From: a virus
DNA length: 64,000 nt
IMG/VR virus record: IMGVR_UViG_3300034107_001363
Span: 1 to 64,000 of that record
Direction: 5' to 3' (one strand)
The stretch's first letter is position 1. Every line of letters begins with the position of its first letter. A program made the translations under genes and the position numbers. The notes under the pieces are model-generated. The model was given only the letters and a program-made list of their open reading frames with translations, ran no database searches and had not been told where the DNA came from. Below, in pieces: positions 36,955 through 45,804 of the stretch.

Positions 36955-38324
36955 TGTCCTCATTGCTTTCAATCATGTCGGCGGGCCGCAAACGAAACCT
37001 ACTCGGTGGGTTGGTCGATTGGTGGGATTCAGGCCTGACCAACGGGCAGCATTCGGGAATTGCGTTCACGAATGCGAGCTACAGTTTGACCACTGACCCT
37101 TTCGGGGGCAGCCTTGCTTACTACGCGGTTGCCGGGAGTGATACATTTCGTCCCGGACTACCCACGGCTATTTCGGCCCAGAATCCGTGGACGGTTGCTT
37201 GCGTTTTCTACAGAGGTGCAGGGGTTGGAATCTACGCCCTCGCACAGTCCGGTGGCACCTCACCAGCCGTTCTCCCCCAACCTGATGGGTCGGTATTCGT
37301 TCAAAGTTGGTTTGAACAGGCTGGACTAGGCACGATTATGCCCGCAGGAACAGTCTCTACGGGATGGCATTCTTTCGTGACAAGCTATGCCAGCGGAGTG
37401 GTTAACTTCTATTTGGATGGGGTGCTCCGCGCTACCAGATCGGTTTCACACACCACCTCAACTTGGCAGCCAGCATTCGTCTACTTCTTCAGGTTAGGAA
37501 CTGAAGCTCGATGCGCCGTCGGCGCTATCGCAACCCGAGCTTGGTCGTTGGGAGATGCCATTTCGTTCCACAATTCCGGCAGCTTCAAAAGGTATCGGGA
37601 TTTTTCCGGCTTTGAACCGGAGACCAACGTCTACCTTGCCAGAATTGTCGCGGCAGGCAGTTCGATCAGTTCTGGCAATTTGGGTGCGGTCAATACATTC
37701 ATCGCCGGATGCAAGGCGGATGGAATCTGGAACGCGATCAAGGCAAGCTGTCTGCTTGCCGGTGCCGACACTCTGGCGGGGGCGCTGATTCCGCTAGTTG
37801 GTCCAGTCCCGACGAATGGCGGCGGACTGTTTGTCTCTGGCGACTATTCAAGGACGACAGGATTACTGGGTGGAGGGGGACGACGGATTATCACCAATAG
37901 AGTGAACAGCGCGGACCTGCAAGACGACTGCCACGCAGCGATTTGGGTCACGGAAACAGGGTCGGGAACAACCGTTGGCCTTATTGGATCGAACAGCAAT
38001 ACCGGCGTCGCACAGCGTCGAATTTATCGGACCTCTACCGCTTGCAATGATATTTCTGGTAGTGCATACTCCGCTCCTGCCTCAGGGCTAATCGGAATAA
38101 GCCGATCGTCGCCAAGTAGCTATATTCGCCGCTCCAGCAATTCCGATGCGACGTTAAACGTTGCTTCTACAGGAAACCCCAGTTTTAACATTGCAATTTT
38201 TGCTCGCGACTTCCTCGGCGCGAGCAGTTGGGGTGGGCGTGCGTCTTTTTACTCCCTCGGCGGAAACCTCAACCTCGCTTTGCTCGACGCTCGCCTCGCA
38301 ACCTACATGTCATCCCTGACCTAA
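36954..38324 (+). CDS. LamG/ConA-like tail protein (456 aa)
   Basis: Begins MSSLLSIMSAGRKRNLLGGLVDWWDSG at the stop of the fibre gene (TGATG overlap). Residues 30-210 form a strand-rich domain, including WTVACVFYRGAG, GWHSFVTSYASGVVNFYLDGVLRAT and GAIATRAWSLGDAISFHNSG. Ligand-binding LamG/concanavalin-like domains read this way. The second half (TFIAGCKADGIWNAIKASCLLAGADTL then a strand-rich tail) resembles phage proteins with an additional adhesin domain. It is a likely carbohydrate-binding tip or accessory fibre. Confidence 0.65.
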   Translation: MSSLLSIMSAGRKRNLLGGLVDWWDSGLTNGQHSGIAFTNASYSLTTDPFGGSLAYYAVAGSDTFRPGLPTAISAQNPWTVACVFYRGAGVGIYALAQSGGTSPAVLPQPDGSVFVQSWFEQAGLGTIMPAGTVSTGWHSFVTSYASGVVNFYLDGVLRATRSVSHTTSTWQPAFVYFFRLGTEARCAVGAIATRAWSLGDAISFHNSGSFKRYRDFSGFEPETNVYLARIVAAGSSISSGNLGAVNTFIAGCKADGIWNAIKASCLLAGADTLAGALIPLVGPVPTNGGGLFVSGDYSRTTGLLGGGGRRIITNRVNSADLQDDCHAAIWVTETGSGTTVGLIGSNSNTGVAQRRIYRTSTACNDISGSAYSAPASGLIGISRSSPSSYIRRSSNSDATLNVASTGNPSFNIAIFARDFLGASSWGGRASFYSLGGNLNLALLDARLATYMSSLT

Positions 38325-38328
38325 TCCC

Positions 38329-38775
38329 ATGTCCCTACTCACCCCAACCGAATCCGTCACCGCCCGCATCGCCGCCGATGCTGGCGCTCTCGCCGCACAT
38401 CTGCGAAACGCCATCGTGCTCGCGAACCGCATCACCGGCCACGCGCTCGACCTGCCGACTGCCGAGTTGAACGAGTGGCTGAACGCCCGACCGATGGAGC
38501 AGCGATACGAAGAGTTCACCGCGCACGGCGTGACGGGCGACGCGCTCAACGAAGCAGCCTTCAACAGCGAGGTCGCAACGGGCGCACTGAACCACAGCCT
38601 CGGACGCGTGGACACCCGCAGCGTCCTCGACAAGCTCCTCGATCAGGGTCGCACGCTCGACATCGTCAATGGCGCGTTCGTGGTGGCAGACATCCCGGAG
38701 GAAGAACCTGAACCTGAACCCGAGCCTGAGCCGCAGCCTGAGCCTGAACCGGAGCCTGAACCGGAGATTGAATGA
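38329..38775 (+). CDS. Hypothetical tail-region protein with Glu-Pro tail (148 aa)
   Basis: Helical body (MSLLTPTESVTARIAADAGALAAHLRNAIVLANRITGHALDLPT...) ending in a run of about ten Glu-Pro pairs, encoded by a GAACCT/GAGCCT hexamer array. The EP tail is stiff and extended and could act as a spacer. It overlaps the next gene by ATGA. Confidence 0.55.
   Translation: MSLLTPTESVTARIAADAGALAAHLRNAIVLANRITGHALDLPTAELNEWLNARPMEQRYEEFTAHGVTGDALNEAAFNSEVATGALNHSLGRVDTRSVLDKLLDQGRTLDIVNGAFVVADIPEEEPEPEPEPEPQPEPEPEPEPEIE
38704..38769 (+). repeat. Hexamer tandem repeat encoding Glu-Pro
   Basis: About eleven units of GA(A/G)CC(T/G/C) with minor variation. Slippage could change its length. Confidence 0.6.
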
Positions 38776-38972
38776 CCCAAGACTTTATCGCGGACGCCTG
38801 TGACGCGCTTGTCCAAGGAAAACAGGCATTCTTGATTATTGTCTTTACTGAAGACTCGTCGATTGTCCACTCCTCCCTCGATGAGAAACACCCTTCCGTT
38901 CTTCACGACTGGATGACCAGCGGGCATTGGAACCTGATTCTGCAAGAACACCTCGACAGCCTCGGCTCATGA
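38772..38972 (+). CDS. Small hypothetical protein (66 aa)
   Basis: MTQDFIADACDALVQGKQAFLIIVFTEDSSIVHSSLDEKHPSVLHDWMTSGHWNLILQEHL: alternating helices and one strand. Joined by ATGA to both neighbours. Unknown. Confidence 0.5.
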   Translation: MTQDFIADACDALVQGKQAFLIIVFTEDSSIVHSSLDEKHPSVLHDWMTSGHWNLILQEHLDSLGS

Positions 38973-39580
38973 AAACTCCTCAGGCATCCCGTGAAACCGT
39001 GTTGGAATTGGCCCGTGAAGAATGGGCGCGTTCAGGCCCGGACCTGCCATTCCCGTTGTATGTCATTGTTGCCTTTCGGGGATATTGGCCGCAGTCGATG
39101 GGTCCGACTCCCGGAAACGACCCCAGCGTGTGGGATGACGCGTGGTATTTCATCGCTCCCGGCAAATTGAGGAAGACTGATGCCAATACCGACCCGAGTC
39201 GGTATGGTTGGAACTCCGGGACAGACAAGCCAATGGCCGTGCTCAACACCGGCTGCTGGCCTTTCCGCAGGGGGCCGCACAAGGGCCGCACTCCGGCGCT
39301 GCGTCAGTTCACCGAGCAGGAAGCCCGCAAGGCCAAGGTGCCTGACGACGGGCGCTTCAGCGTGACGCGGACCTACAAGGTGGGTGATCCACGAAACTAC
39401 GTTGAGGGCGGATACTACGCGATTAACTGCCATCCGGGCGGGATCAACGTAACGTCCTCCGAGGGCTGCCAGACTCTGCCTCGCGACGTTGCTGACGACA
39501 TCCTGTGGGACATCTGGAAAACAACCGAGCGGGCCGGAGTGGACGTGATTTGGTACATCCTGATTGAAGGCCCGATTTAG
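38969..39580 (+). CDS. YkuD-like (L,D-transpeptidase fold) cell-wall protein (203 aa)
   Basis: The C-terminal half contains YYAINCHPGGINVTSSEGCQTLP (about residues 150-172). A His followed at a short distance by S-x-G-C is the catalytic signature of L,D-transpeptidase/carboxypeptidase (YkuD) domains, with the Cys as nucleophile. The N-terminal part (YVIVAFRGYWPQSMGPTPGNDPSVWDDAWYFI) forms a strand-rich region common in phage homologues. It could cut or remodel peptidoglycan cross-links and serve as an endolysin. ATG 38969 overlaps the upstream stop; a longer frame is rejected. Confidence 0.6.
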   Translation: MKTPQASRETVLELAREEWARSGPDLPFPLYVIVAFRGYWPQSMGPTPGNDPSVWDDAWYFIAPGKLRKTDANTDPSRYGWNSGTDKPMAVLNTGCWPFRRGPHKGRTPALRQFTEQEARKAKVPDDGRFSVTRTYKVGDPRNYVEGGYYAINCHPGGINVTSSEGCQTLPRDVADDILWDIWKTTERAGVDVIWYILIEGPI

Positions 39581-39590
39581 TCAGGCTAAA
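39576..39590. promoter_or_regulatory. TTAGC palindrome variant, loop CAG
   Basis: TTTAGT-CAG-GCTAAA (one G-T pair). It contains the TAG stop of the YkuD-like gene and lies 44 bases before the next start. Confidence 0.5.
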
Positions 39591-39634
39591 ACGAGAAGTC
39601 TTGATAGTTCCCCAAGTTTTACTACTCTCCTGCA

Positions 39635-42600
39635 ATGGCCAAGGCATTACCTGATCCCTCTCCTGAACGGTTCCCGGTCCTCAGTTTCGAGGGGATCGGC
39701 GCCGATCTGTTCTTTTGGGAAAAGGTCGACCTTAAGATGCGGCGCAATCGGGACGCTGCAATTGGAACCCCTCATTGGGACATTGTCCTCTATCCCAACC
39801 ACAAGTTGGTACACAAAACCCCGCTCGATGCGGCAGGTCAATGGTACAAGTTCTTCTACGCTGCTGACAGGGAAAATCAGGACGATTACAACTGGCAGTT
39901 TGATGGCAGTTCCTTGACCCGGACCTACGTGCTGCCCCGGGAGGCCTACTTGCAGAACATTGGCACGCTCTACGGGGCTGAGGCACGGGCCGCCACGGTT
40001 GGGGTGGCTGATGAGGTGTTCGGCCTTTACGGTTTCACCCATGAGGAAGTTCAGCGGGCTCCCAAGGAGCTGGAATCGCTTTACGTCATTCTGACCCGGG
40101 TGTTCCAGCAGATTACCAAGACCAAGCAGTTTTTTGACAATGAACTGGGAGTGAAAGTGCTTGAAACCACCCAAATCGTAGCACGCGGCAGCATGGCCGC
40201 TTCTTCTGCGGCGGGTCTGGTGGTCGAGATCAATCCGGTCAACCAGTTCTACGACATCAAGGTAACTCAAGCGGTTGGAACAATCACGCTGTCGGCAGGC
40301 GTTCCTGTGGTGACCCCGCTGGCCTACCCTTTTAAGCGTGATTCGTTGCCATCGGATTCGAGCTATCAGTTTCCACCGCTCTTGCGGAACGTCTCGATTG
40401 AAGCCGCGTGGGCCTACGCTGATTCTGCCACTGCTGCTCGGGCTTACGACGAAGCTTGGTATTTCAAATATGAATTGATCGAACCGGCGCCGGGGCCTTA
40501 CGAAGCTCGCATCTTGCGTTATCTCACTGGAGATCCTGACGAGTTGTCTACCCAGTTCACCGTCGACACTCCACCTGCTACCCCGCGTGAAGTCATCGGC
40601 ATTGCAGGCTGGTGGTTCCACGCTTCGACCAAGGGCAACAGCGCCTTCGCTGAGGCTCGCGAGGAAGTAATCCCCTCGTCGATCCACGAGCGGCTTGAAA
40701 TTGATGTGAATGGCATTGTGGCGCTCAGCAACCGGCTTTCCACGACCGTGCTCGAAGAGACTCCCGGCTTTGAGGAGTTTTCCACGCGCCGTTCGATGAT
40801 CATTGGCTACGAACCCCGGATCACGCGCTACGGCCTCTACGAAATCAGGATCATTGAACTCAACACCACTGGTCTTTACGGAGGAGTCAAAGTGCCAATG
40901 GGGTCAGTGGAAGGAGATGGAGGCTCAACTGGTGCCTCAATTCCCGGCAATACCCTCAAGCCGGAGGCTCCGGTGGCCATGATTAGCGCCGACAACCTGA
41001 CCGTTTCAGGCACCACCTATTCTAATGGGGCCGTGACAGTGATTGAGACGTCAACAGGAACTGTGGTTGGCCGAGTGACTGCTGACATCAACGGGGACTA
41101 CTCGCTTCTTCTGACTGCCGAATACCTCGACCCGGTTGGATTGACCGTGATAGTTCGTTACAACGGTCAGACCAGCTACTCTACTACACTGACCACCTAC
41201 GATTTGACCCCGTTTGCTCCTCTGGCATCGATTGATTCAGGTGGCACTACCGTGACGGGAATTACCGAGCCCGGTGCCACTGTAAGCATTCTTCTTAAAA
41301 GAGCGCAAGTTGAGTCCATCGTTACGATTGGTGCTGCTACTAGCACTGCCGACGTGATTGTCACCGTGTCAGGAATGGATATTATTGGCAGCCCGCTAGC
41401 CATTAATGTCCCTGTAACTTCCGGTGATTCAGATGTGGTTGTTGCTGACGCAATTAAATCGAGTATTGGAATGACTACCGCCATCACCGATTTCTATACG
41501 GTCGGAGGATCTGGCACCACGATTACCTTGACGGAGATTTCTCCCAATGGCGATGACAACACTCTTAACATCGCAATCGACGGAACCACCAATGCGACCG
41601 GAATTTCGGATGTCCCGACGTCCACTGACGACACTCCCGGATTGGTCGATTCATTTTCTTCTACCGCTAATGGCAGCGGGAATTTCAGCTATACTTTTTC
41701 TCCGACCTTGTTGAATGAGGACATTCTGGAAATCACTGCCACTGATAACGGTGGGACAAGCCCCGTGACGACCGTAAGATTTGATGGCGATCCGCCGACC
41801 ATCACAAGTGCAACGTTTCTTACTGCAACTAGCATTACCGGCGTTTGCACTCCTTTGAGTATTGTTCGAGCCTACCTTGTTGATGGTACCGAAATTGGCA
41901 ATAATACGGCGGGGTTTTCAGGATCGTTTGCTATCACCTTGTCCGTTAGCCGGATTCGCGGCGAGGTTGTGCGACTGGTGGCGGAAGATCCAAGCGACCC
42001 AGCCAATCGCAGCGGGGTAACAACCATCACTGCGCCTGATTTGAACTTGGCGATTCCTGTTCTTACTTATACTTCGGCTGGCTGGATTGGAACAAAGCCA
42101 ATTGGATCGACCAGCATTGTTTATCGAATTGCAACCCTTGCCTTAGCTGAAGTGGTGGTCACTCCATTTGCCAATGGTAATTTCGCCTTCAACCTGCCGA
42201 CCTACGGAGGAGAGCGCTATCAAGTGGTTGCTCGCTATGCTAGTGGTGACTCCGACCCGGTTTACATCAATGCTCAAGACATTCCGCTCGCTCCGATTAA
42301 AACGGCTTTTATTGCCAGTGGTGCTTTTCCAAATAATTGGCTCGATGGCGCCCCGGGTGGCAGTTACGCTCACGTTAATGGATATTATGGCGCTATCTAC
42401 AAAAGTGGTTACTCTAACTGGCTAATTGACGCCGTTAAGCCTGGCGACAACGGAATCTTTTTTTACGTTCCTTACCAAGCAGGGATGACGGTCCAGTTTA
42501 CTTTCCCCGGTCAGGCCCTTAATACTGTCAACCATTCTCCGGGAGGCACCAACTTTGGCACTGACTACCGCTACAAAATCGGGGTTTCGCCTCTTAATAC

Positions 42601-42736
42601 TAGTCCGTTGACCACTACCGTCTTGCCGACCTTGATGAACATTGTTGCCACCTATCCAGACGGGCGAACGGTTTCAGCATTTTTTGACCGGGCCGTTCTT
42701 AACTATAAATACCTTAACTCTTTTTTGATTCAGTGA
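39635..42736 (+). CDS. Large tail/adhesin protein with Ig-like repeats (1033 aa)
   Basis: An N-terminal region of about 430 residues, without recognised family, begins MAKALPDPSPERFPVLSFEGIGADLFFWEKV. It probably attaches to the particle. From about residue 445, PEAPVAMISADNLTVSGTTYSNGAVTVIETSTGTVVG and PFAPLASIDSGGTTVTGITEPGATVSI start bacterial Ig-like domains with the typical GTVTGxTEPGATV pattern. At least four such domains follow. The C-terminal 150 residues (FIASGAFPNNWLDGAPGGSYAHVN) may be a receptor-binding tip. Likely a long, flexible host-recognition protein. Confidence 0.7.
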   Translation: MAKALPDPSPERFPVLSFEGIGADLFFWEKVDLKMRRNRDAAIGTPHWDIVLYPNHKLVHKTPLDAAGQWYKFFYAADRENQDDYNWQFDGSSLTRTYVLPREAYLQNIGTLYGAEARAATVGVADEVFGLYGFTHEEVQRAPKELESLYVILTRVFQQITKTKQFFDNELGVKVLETTQIVARGSMAASSAAGLVVEINPVNQFYDIKVTQAVGTITLSAGVPVVTPLAYPFKRDSLPSDSSYQFPPLLRNVSIEAAWAYADSATAARAYDEAWYFKYELIEPAPGPYEARILRYLTGDPDELSTQFTVDTPPATPREVIGIAGWWFHASTKGNSAFAEAREEVIPSSIHERLEIDVNGIVALSNRLSTTVLEETPGFEEFSTRRSMIIGYEPRITRYGLYEIRIIELNTTGLYGGVKVPMGSVEGDGGSTGASIPGNTLKPEAPVAMISADNLTVSGTTYSNGAVTVIETSTGTVVGRVTADINGDYSLLLTAEYLDPVGLTVIVRYNGQTSYSTTLTTYDLTPFAPLASIDSGGTTVTGITEPGATVSILLKRAQVESIVTIGAATSTADVIVTVSGMDIIGSPLAINVPVTSGDSDVVVADAIKSSIGMTTAITDFYTVGGSGTTITLTEISPNGDDNTLNIAIDGTTNATGISDVPTSTDDTPGLVDSFSSTANGSGNFSYTFSPTLLNEDILEITATDNGGTSPVTTVRFDGDPPTITSATFLTATSITGVCTPLSIVRAYLVDGTEIGNNTAGFSGSFAITLSVSRIRGEVVRLVAEDPSDPANRSGVTTITAPDLNLAIPVLTYTSAGWIGTKPIGSTSIVYRIATLALAEVVVTPFANGNFAFNLPTYGGERYQVVARYASGDSDPVYINAQDIPLAPIKTAFIASGAFPNNWLDGAPGGSYAHVNGYYGAIYKSGYSNWLIDAVKPGDNGIFFYVPYQAGMTVQFTFPGQALNTVNHSPGGTNFGTDYRYKIGVSPLNTSPLTTTVLPTLMNIVATYPDGRTVSAFFDRAVLNYKYLNSFLIQ

Positions 42737-43032
42737 GCGAGCCTGTATTCCAGACTATAATTGTCCGGTCGTCTTCCTCGAGTTTGTTTCCGGGAGGATG
42801 GCCTCGTCTTGTCTCGCGTGATTCCCGCCCTAAAAGCGGAGGAAAAACCAAGAACGAAGCAGTTGGGGGTGACGGAACTTTGACGTTCATTGACTGCGAT
42901 GGAGCCACTTTGGCAAGCATTGGCTGGCAACGAGGAGAAATTCAAAACAGTGGCAATCAAGTTGTTGAAGTGGGCAGTTGTCCCGAAGGAACAGGCACAG
43001 GCTCAGGCACAGGCTCAGAACCACCACCATGA
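42733..43032 (+). CDS. Small protein with Gly-Thr/Ser tail (99 aa)
   Basis: GTG at 42733 overlaps the preceding TGA (GTGA). Body MSEPVFQTIIVRSSSSSLFPGGW ... GGDGTLTFIDCDGATLASIGWQRGE; the C-terminus repeats GTGSGTGSE, encoded by a 12-base unit. Possibly a tail-associated peptide. Confidence 0.5.
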   Translation: MSEPVFQTIIVRSSSSSLFPGGWPRLVSRDSRPKSGGKTKNEAVGGDGTLTFIDCDGATLASIGWQRGEIQNSGNQVVEVGSCPEGTGTGSGTGSEPPP

Positions 43033-43706
43033 TTCACACTGCCGTCATCATTCAAGATCCTGCTGGTTATTCCGAGCGATGCAGAGCTTTGAAGCAGGCT
43101 CATCCACACGCTTTTGCGGTTTCGCCAGAGGACAAGCCTCATGCTCACACCTTGTCGGTGGCCATTCCGGATGAATGGCTTCCGGCTGACCTGACAATTT
43201 CCTTTAGTCGACGTTGCTGGCACCGTGCCCACACCTTGGGCCTTGCTGCCGTCCAAAAGCTCGCCATTGACGCTGACTACTATTGGTTCATCGAATCGGA
43301 TTGCGTTGCCTCACAGGAGCGCTGGAAAGCCTTGTTTGCTTCTCACGCCACAAACCCGGCCGATTGCGTCTCCAATCGATTTCGTTCCCGGGCTGAAACC
43401 AAAGACAACTTTTGGTGGACTCATCCCGGCACCCCTGACTGGGCGACCCATTTTTACGTCCCGGCTTGCCATCGATTGTCCCGACGGGCAGTCGACGAAC
43501 TAATCCGGACGGCCGAGGAGACTCGCGAGTGTTTTTGCGAACATGCGTTAGCCAGCACCATCGTCCGGGCTGGCTTGACGTTCTCAAACGCAAACATTCC
43601 AGTTACTCACTGGAACCGTCAAACCTACCGATTTTCTGCTGAGGCTGTAATCCCTAATCCAAACTTTCTTTGCCATCCGGTGAAGGAGAATAGTTTCGGT
43701 CCTTGA
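43029..43706 (+). CDS. Glycosyltransferase-like protein (225 aa)
   Basis: MIHTAVIIQDPAGYSERCRALKQAHPHAF opens like a GT-A fold, and DADYYWFIESDCVASQERW (about residues 80-98) has the acidic E-S-D triad after a hydrophobic strand, where DxD motifs bind metal and nucleotide-sugar. HWNRQTYRF near the end could be the closing His motif. It could modify phage proteins, host surface sugars or DNA bases. It lies among tail genes, which is unusual. ATG 43029 overlaps the upstream stop. Confidence 0.5.
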   Translation: MIHTAVIIQDPAGYSERCRALKQAHPHAFAVSPEDKPHAHTLSVAIPDEWLPADLTISFSRRCWHRAHTLGLAAVQKLAIDADYYWFIESDCVASQERWKALFASHATNPADCVSNRFRSRAETKDNFWWTHPGTPDWATHFYVPACHRLSRRAVDELIRTAEETRECFCEHALASTIVRAGLTFSNANIPVTHWNRQTYRFSAEAVIPNPNFLCHPVKENSFGP

Positions 43707-43737
43707 AGTTTTCCTGATTGTCTTCATTATCGTCCCA

Positions 43738-44673
43738 ATGGCCAAGCTCATGACCTACTCCCAAGCGATCAGCCGGTTTGCCAATTTGGCGACTACCGGG
43801 ATCGGCATCGAGGAAGCAATCCGTGAAGCGGTTGACCGAATTTACGAAATGGGTCGATGGCCGGGCACTACGGTTGAGGTTGAGTTAGCCGAGTCTGACT
43901 TCATCGCTGGGGAGAATGACCACGAGTGGTTTGTCTACTTCAACGAGGATACCTACGACGGGGCAATTGGCTTCCGTAATAACCACCGTGGCTGGTCAAT
44001 TGTTGACCACTCCTCGCTCTATCGCGACGGGATTAATGCTGGCGACCGGGAGTTTGTGGACTATGGGACAGTTCAGTATGCAACTGGCAATCTCACTTTC
44101 ACGGGCGCTTTGACTAGCAATGGATCAACCGTTGTGACCATCCCGCTTTTAATCCCAACCACTAATGGCGACAACATCCAGACGTGGTCTGACACCGGGG
44201 ACTGGGACACTGCTGACTACGCCTACCACATTTCTGACGCCAATTCCAACAACCGTTACATTACTGCGGTTGGGGGAACGGTAAACTGGTCTTCTACCAA
44301 TGGTGGCACTACGTGGACTCCTGCTGGCTCTGCAACCGGTAGTCCAGTGCTGGAATTGGAATATGAAAGCCGAAGGAAATACCGCGCTCCACTAGGCTTC
44401 TGTCCGGATCAAGGCCCTTACTTTGCGCTGATGAAGCTGGAAGCTCCTGAACTCGAGGACGACACCATCATTCCAATTCATTCGGCTGGGGCACTCAAGA
44501 CTGCCATCCTTGCGGTTTGCCAGGAGTATGTGAACGACGACGACCGAGCGATGCTCAATTGGCAGAAGTTCGATTCATTCATCACCAAGGCAGCCAAGCA
44601 GGTTGACGGGCCGAAGCGCTGGTCAATTGGAATGGATTCGTCGCTTCGCCGCAAACCAACCCAATTTCTCTGA
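43738..44673 (+). CDS. Tail adaptor/tubular-like protein candidate (311 aa)
   Basis: The N-terminus MAKLMTYSQAISRFANLATTGIGIEEAIREAVDRIYEMGRWPGTTVEV resembles the helical start of head-tail adaptor or tail tubular A-type proteins. A strand-rich insert (EWFVYFNEDTYDGAIGFRNNHRGWS to TTWTPAGSATGSPVLELEYESRRK) follows. The C-terminal helix pair is APELEDDTIIPIHSAGALKTAILAVCQEYVNDDDRAMLNWQKF. Placed just before internal virion proteins, it may form the ring below the portal. Confidence 0.5.
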   Translation: MAKLMTYSQAISRFANLATTGIGIEEAIREAVDRIYEMGRWPGTTVEVELAESDFIAGENDHEWFVYFNEDTYDGAIGFRNNHRGWSIVDHSSLYRDGINAGDREFVDYGTVQYATGNLTFTGALTSNGSTVVTIPLLIPTTNGDNIQTWSDTGDWDTADYAYHISDANSNNRYITAVGGTVNWSSTNGGTTWTPAGSATGSPVLELEYESRRKYRAPLGFCPDQGPYFALMKLEAPELEDDTIIPIHSAGALKTAILAVCQEYVNDDDRAMLNWQKFDSFITKAAKQVDGPKRWSIGMDSSLRRKPTQFL

Positions 44674-44676
44674 ACC

Positions 44677-45798
44677 ATGGCTGAAAACGAAATTATTACG
44701 CCCAAGGAGAACCTGAAGGCCAATACGGTTGCCGACACCCGGGCCATTGCGGCCAAGCGTGGGGCCATCAATGCCGAGCGGCAGGCAATGCAGACAGAGC
44801 GTTCGTTGCAGCGGAAATACCGCCGTGCTGTGCGCAATGACGACTTTGGAGGAGCTGCGGACATCAGCAAACTGCTTGCCCAGACCGGTGGAAGCACGGT
44901 GGGTCCGGTGATCCGCCAAGCAGAAGAGGAGAGGGCGGTGGCTGGCCAACGTGCCATCGACCGGGCCGACCAGCAGAACAAGATCCGGGCCGGCGGAACC
45001 GCTGCCTTGATGCCCGGTGACCAGCGTCCGGTGGAACCCGATCCGGCTAACCCTCCAGCAGCGGTCAATGCTGGCAACCAGCCGGGTGCTGACGAGGTGG
45101 CTGAACAGGCAACCGCCAATCCTGAAGCCAAACCTGGGGCGGGCAATGGCACCGCGTTGAAGGGTTCGCAGCGCGCCGCAAAAGGCGGCGGTAACCGAGC
45201 TGTTGGTGATCGAAATGAAGCTGCTGATTCTATCGAGGCTCAAGCAGCTGCTCCGGCAGCGCAAGCAGCTGAACCGCCTCCAAAAGCCTTTCAACCTGAC
45301 AGTCGCCAACGGTTCATCGGCGATTTGAGGAAAAGTGATTCTTTCAGCAAGAAAGATCCCAATGCAATTAACAAGGCCATTGAGCGTGGATCCCAATTCG
45401 GAATTTCCCGTGATCAAATTAAGGCCTTTTCAGAAGACCCCACTTCAGCAACACCCTCCTTACGAGCTCAAGCAGCCAAGGATGACCTAGCTCGGGAGGT
45501 CGAAGAAAACTGGAACAAGGAAGTGTCGGGCCGCGAAGCCGTGATCAGGAGCAAGGCGCTTGACCTCGACAACGGCTTCATGTCCGGCCCGGCGTTTGAT
45601 GAGCTCTACGGTAAGGCAAAGACCGAAATAAAAAACCTGAGGGAGCTGCAAATTCCAGGCTACGAACGGCCGGCATCCGGAGCTTCGAATGCCACGTCTT
45701 ACGTCAATCCAAAGATTGAGCGGGCCTTCAGCGTGTCGCGCGAACGTATTGCCAGTTCGGAACAACGCTTCGAGAAGATGCGGCAAATCCTTGCGTAA
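44677..45798 (+). CDS. Internal virion protein candidate (373 aa)
   Basis: Ala/Gln/Arg-rich and helical: MAENEIITPKENLKANTVADTRAIAAKRGAINAERQAMQTERSLQRKYRRAV. A Pro/Ala/Gly-rich central linker (about 115-200) is followed by a second helical block (RQRFIGDLRKSDSFSKKDPNAINKAIERGS). Starts three bases after the previous stop. Resembles ejection-protein genes of short-tailed phages in order and composition; no family match is claimed. Confidence 0.55.
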   Translation: MAENEIITPKENLKANTVADTRAIAAKRGAINAERQAMQTERSLQRKYRRAVRNDDFGGAADISKLLAQTGGSTVGPVIRQAEEERAVAGQRAIDRADQQNKIRAGGTAALMPGDQRPVEPDPANPPAAVNAGNQPGADEVAEQATANPEAKPGAGNGTALKGSQRAAKGGGNRAVGDRNEAADSIEAQAAAPAAQAAEPPPKAFQPDSRQRFIGDLRKSDSFSKKDPNAINKAIERGSQFGISRDQIKAFSEDPTSATPSLRAQAAKDDLAREVEENWNKEVSGREAVIRSKALDLDNGFMSGPAFDELYGKAKTEIKNLRELQIPGYERPASGASNATSYVNPKIERAFSVSRERIASSEQRFEKMRQILA

Positions 45799-45804
45799 CC
45801 ATTC

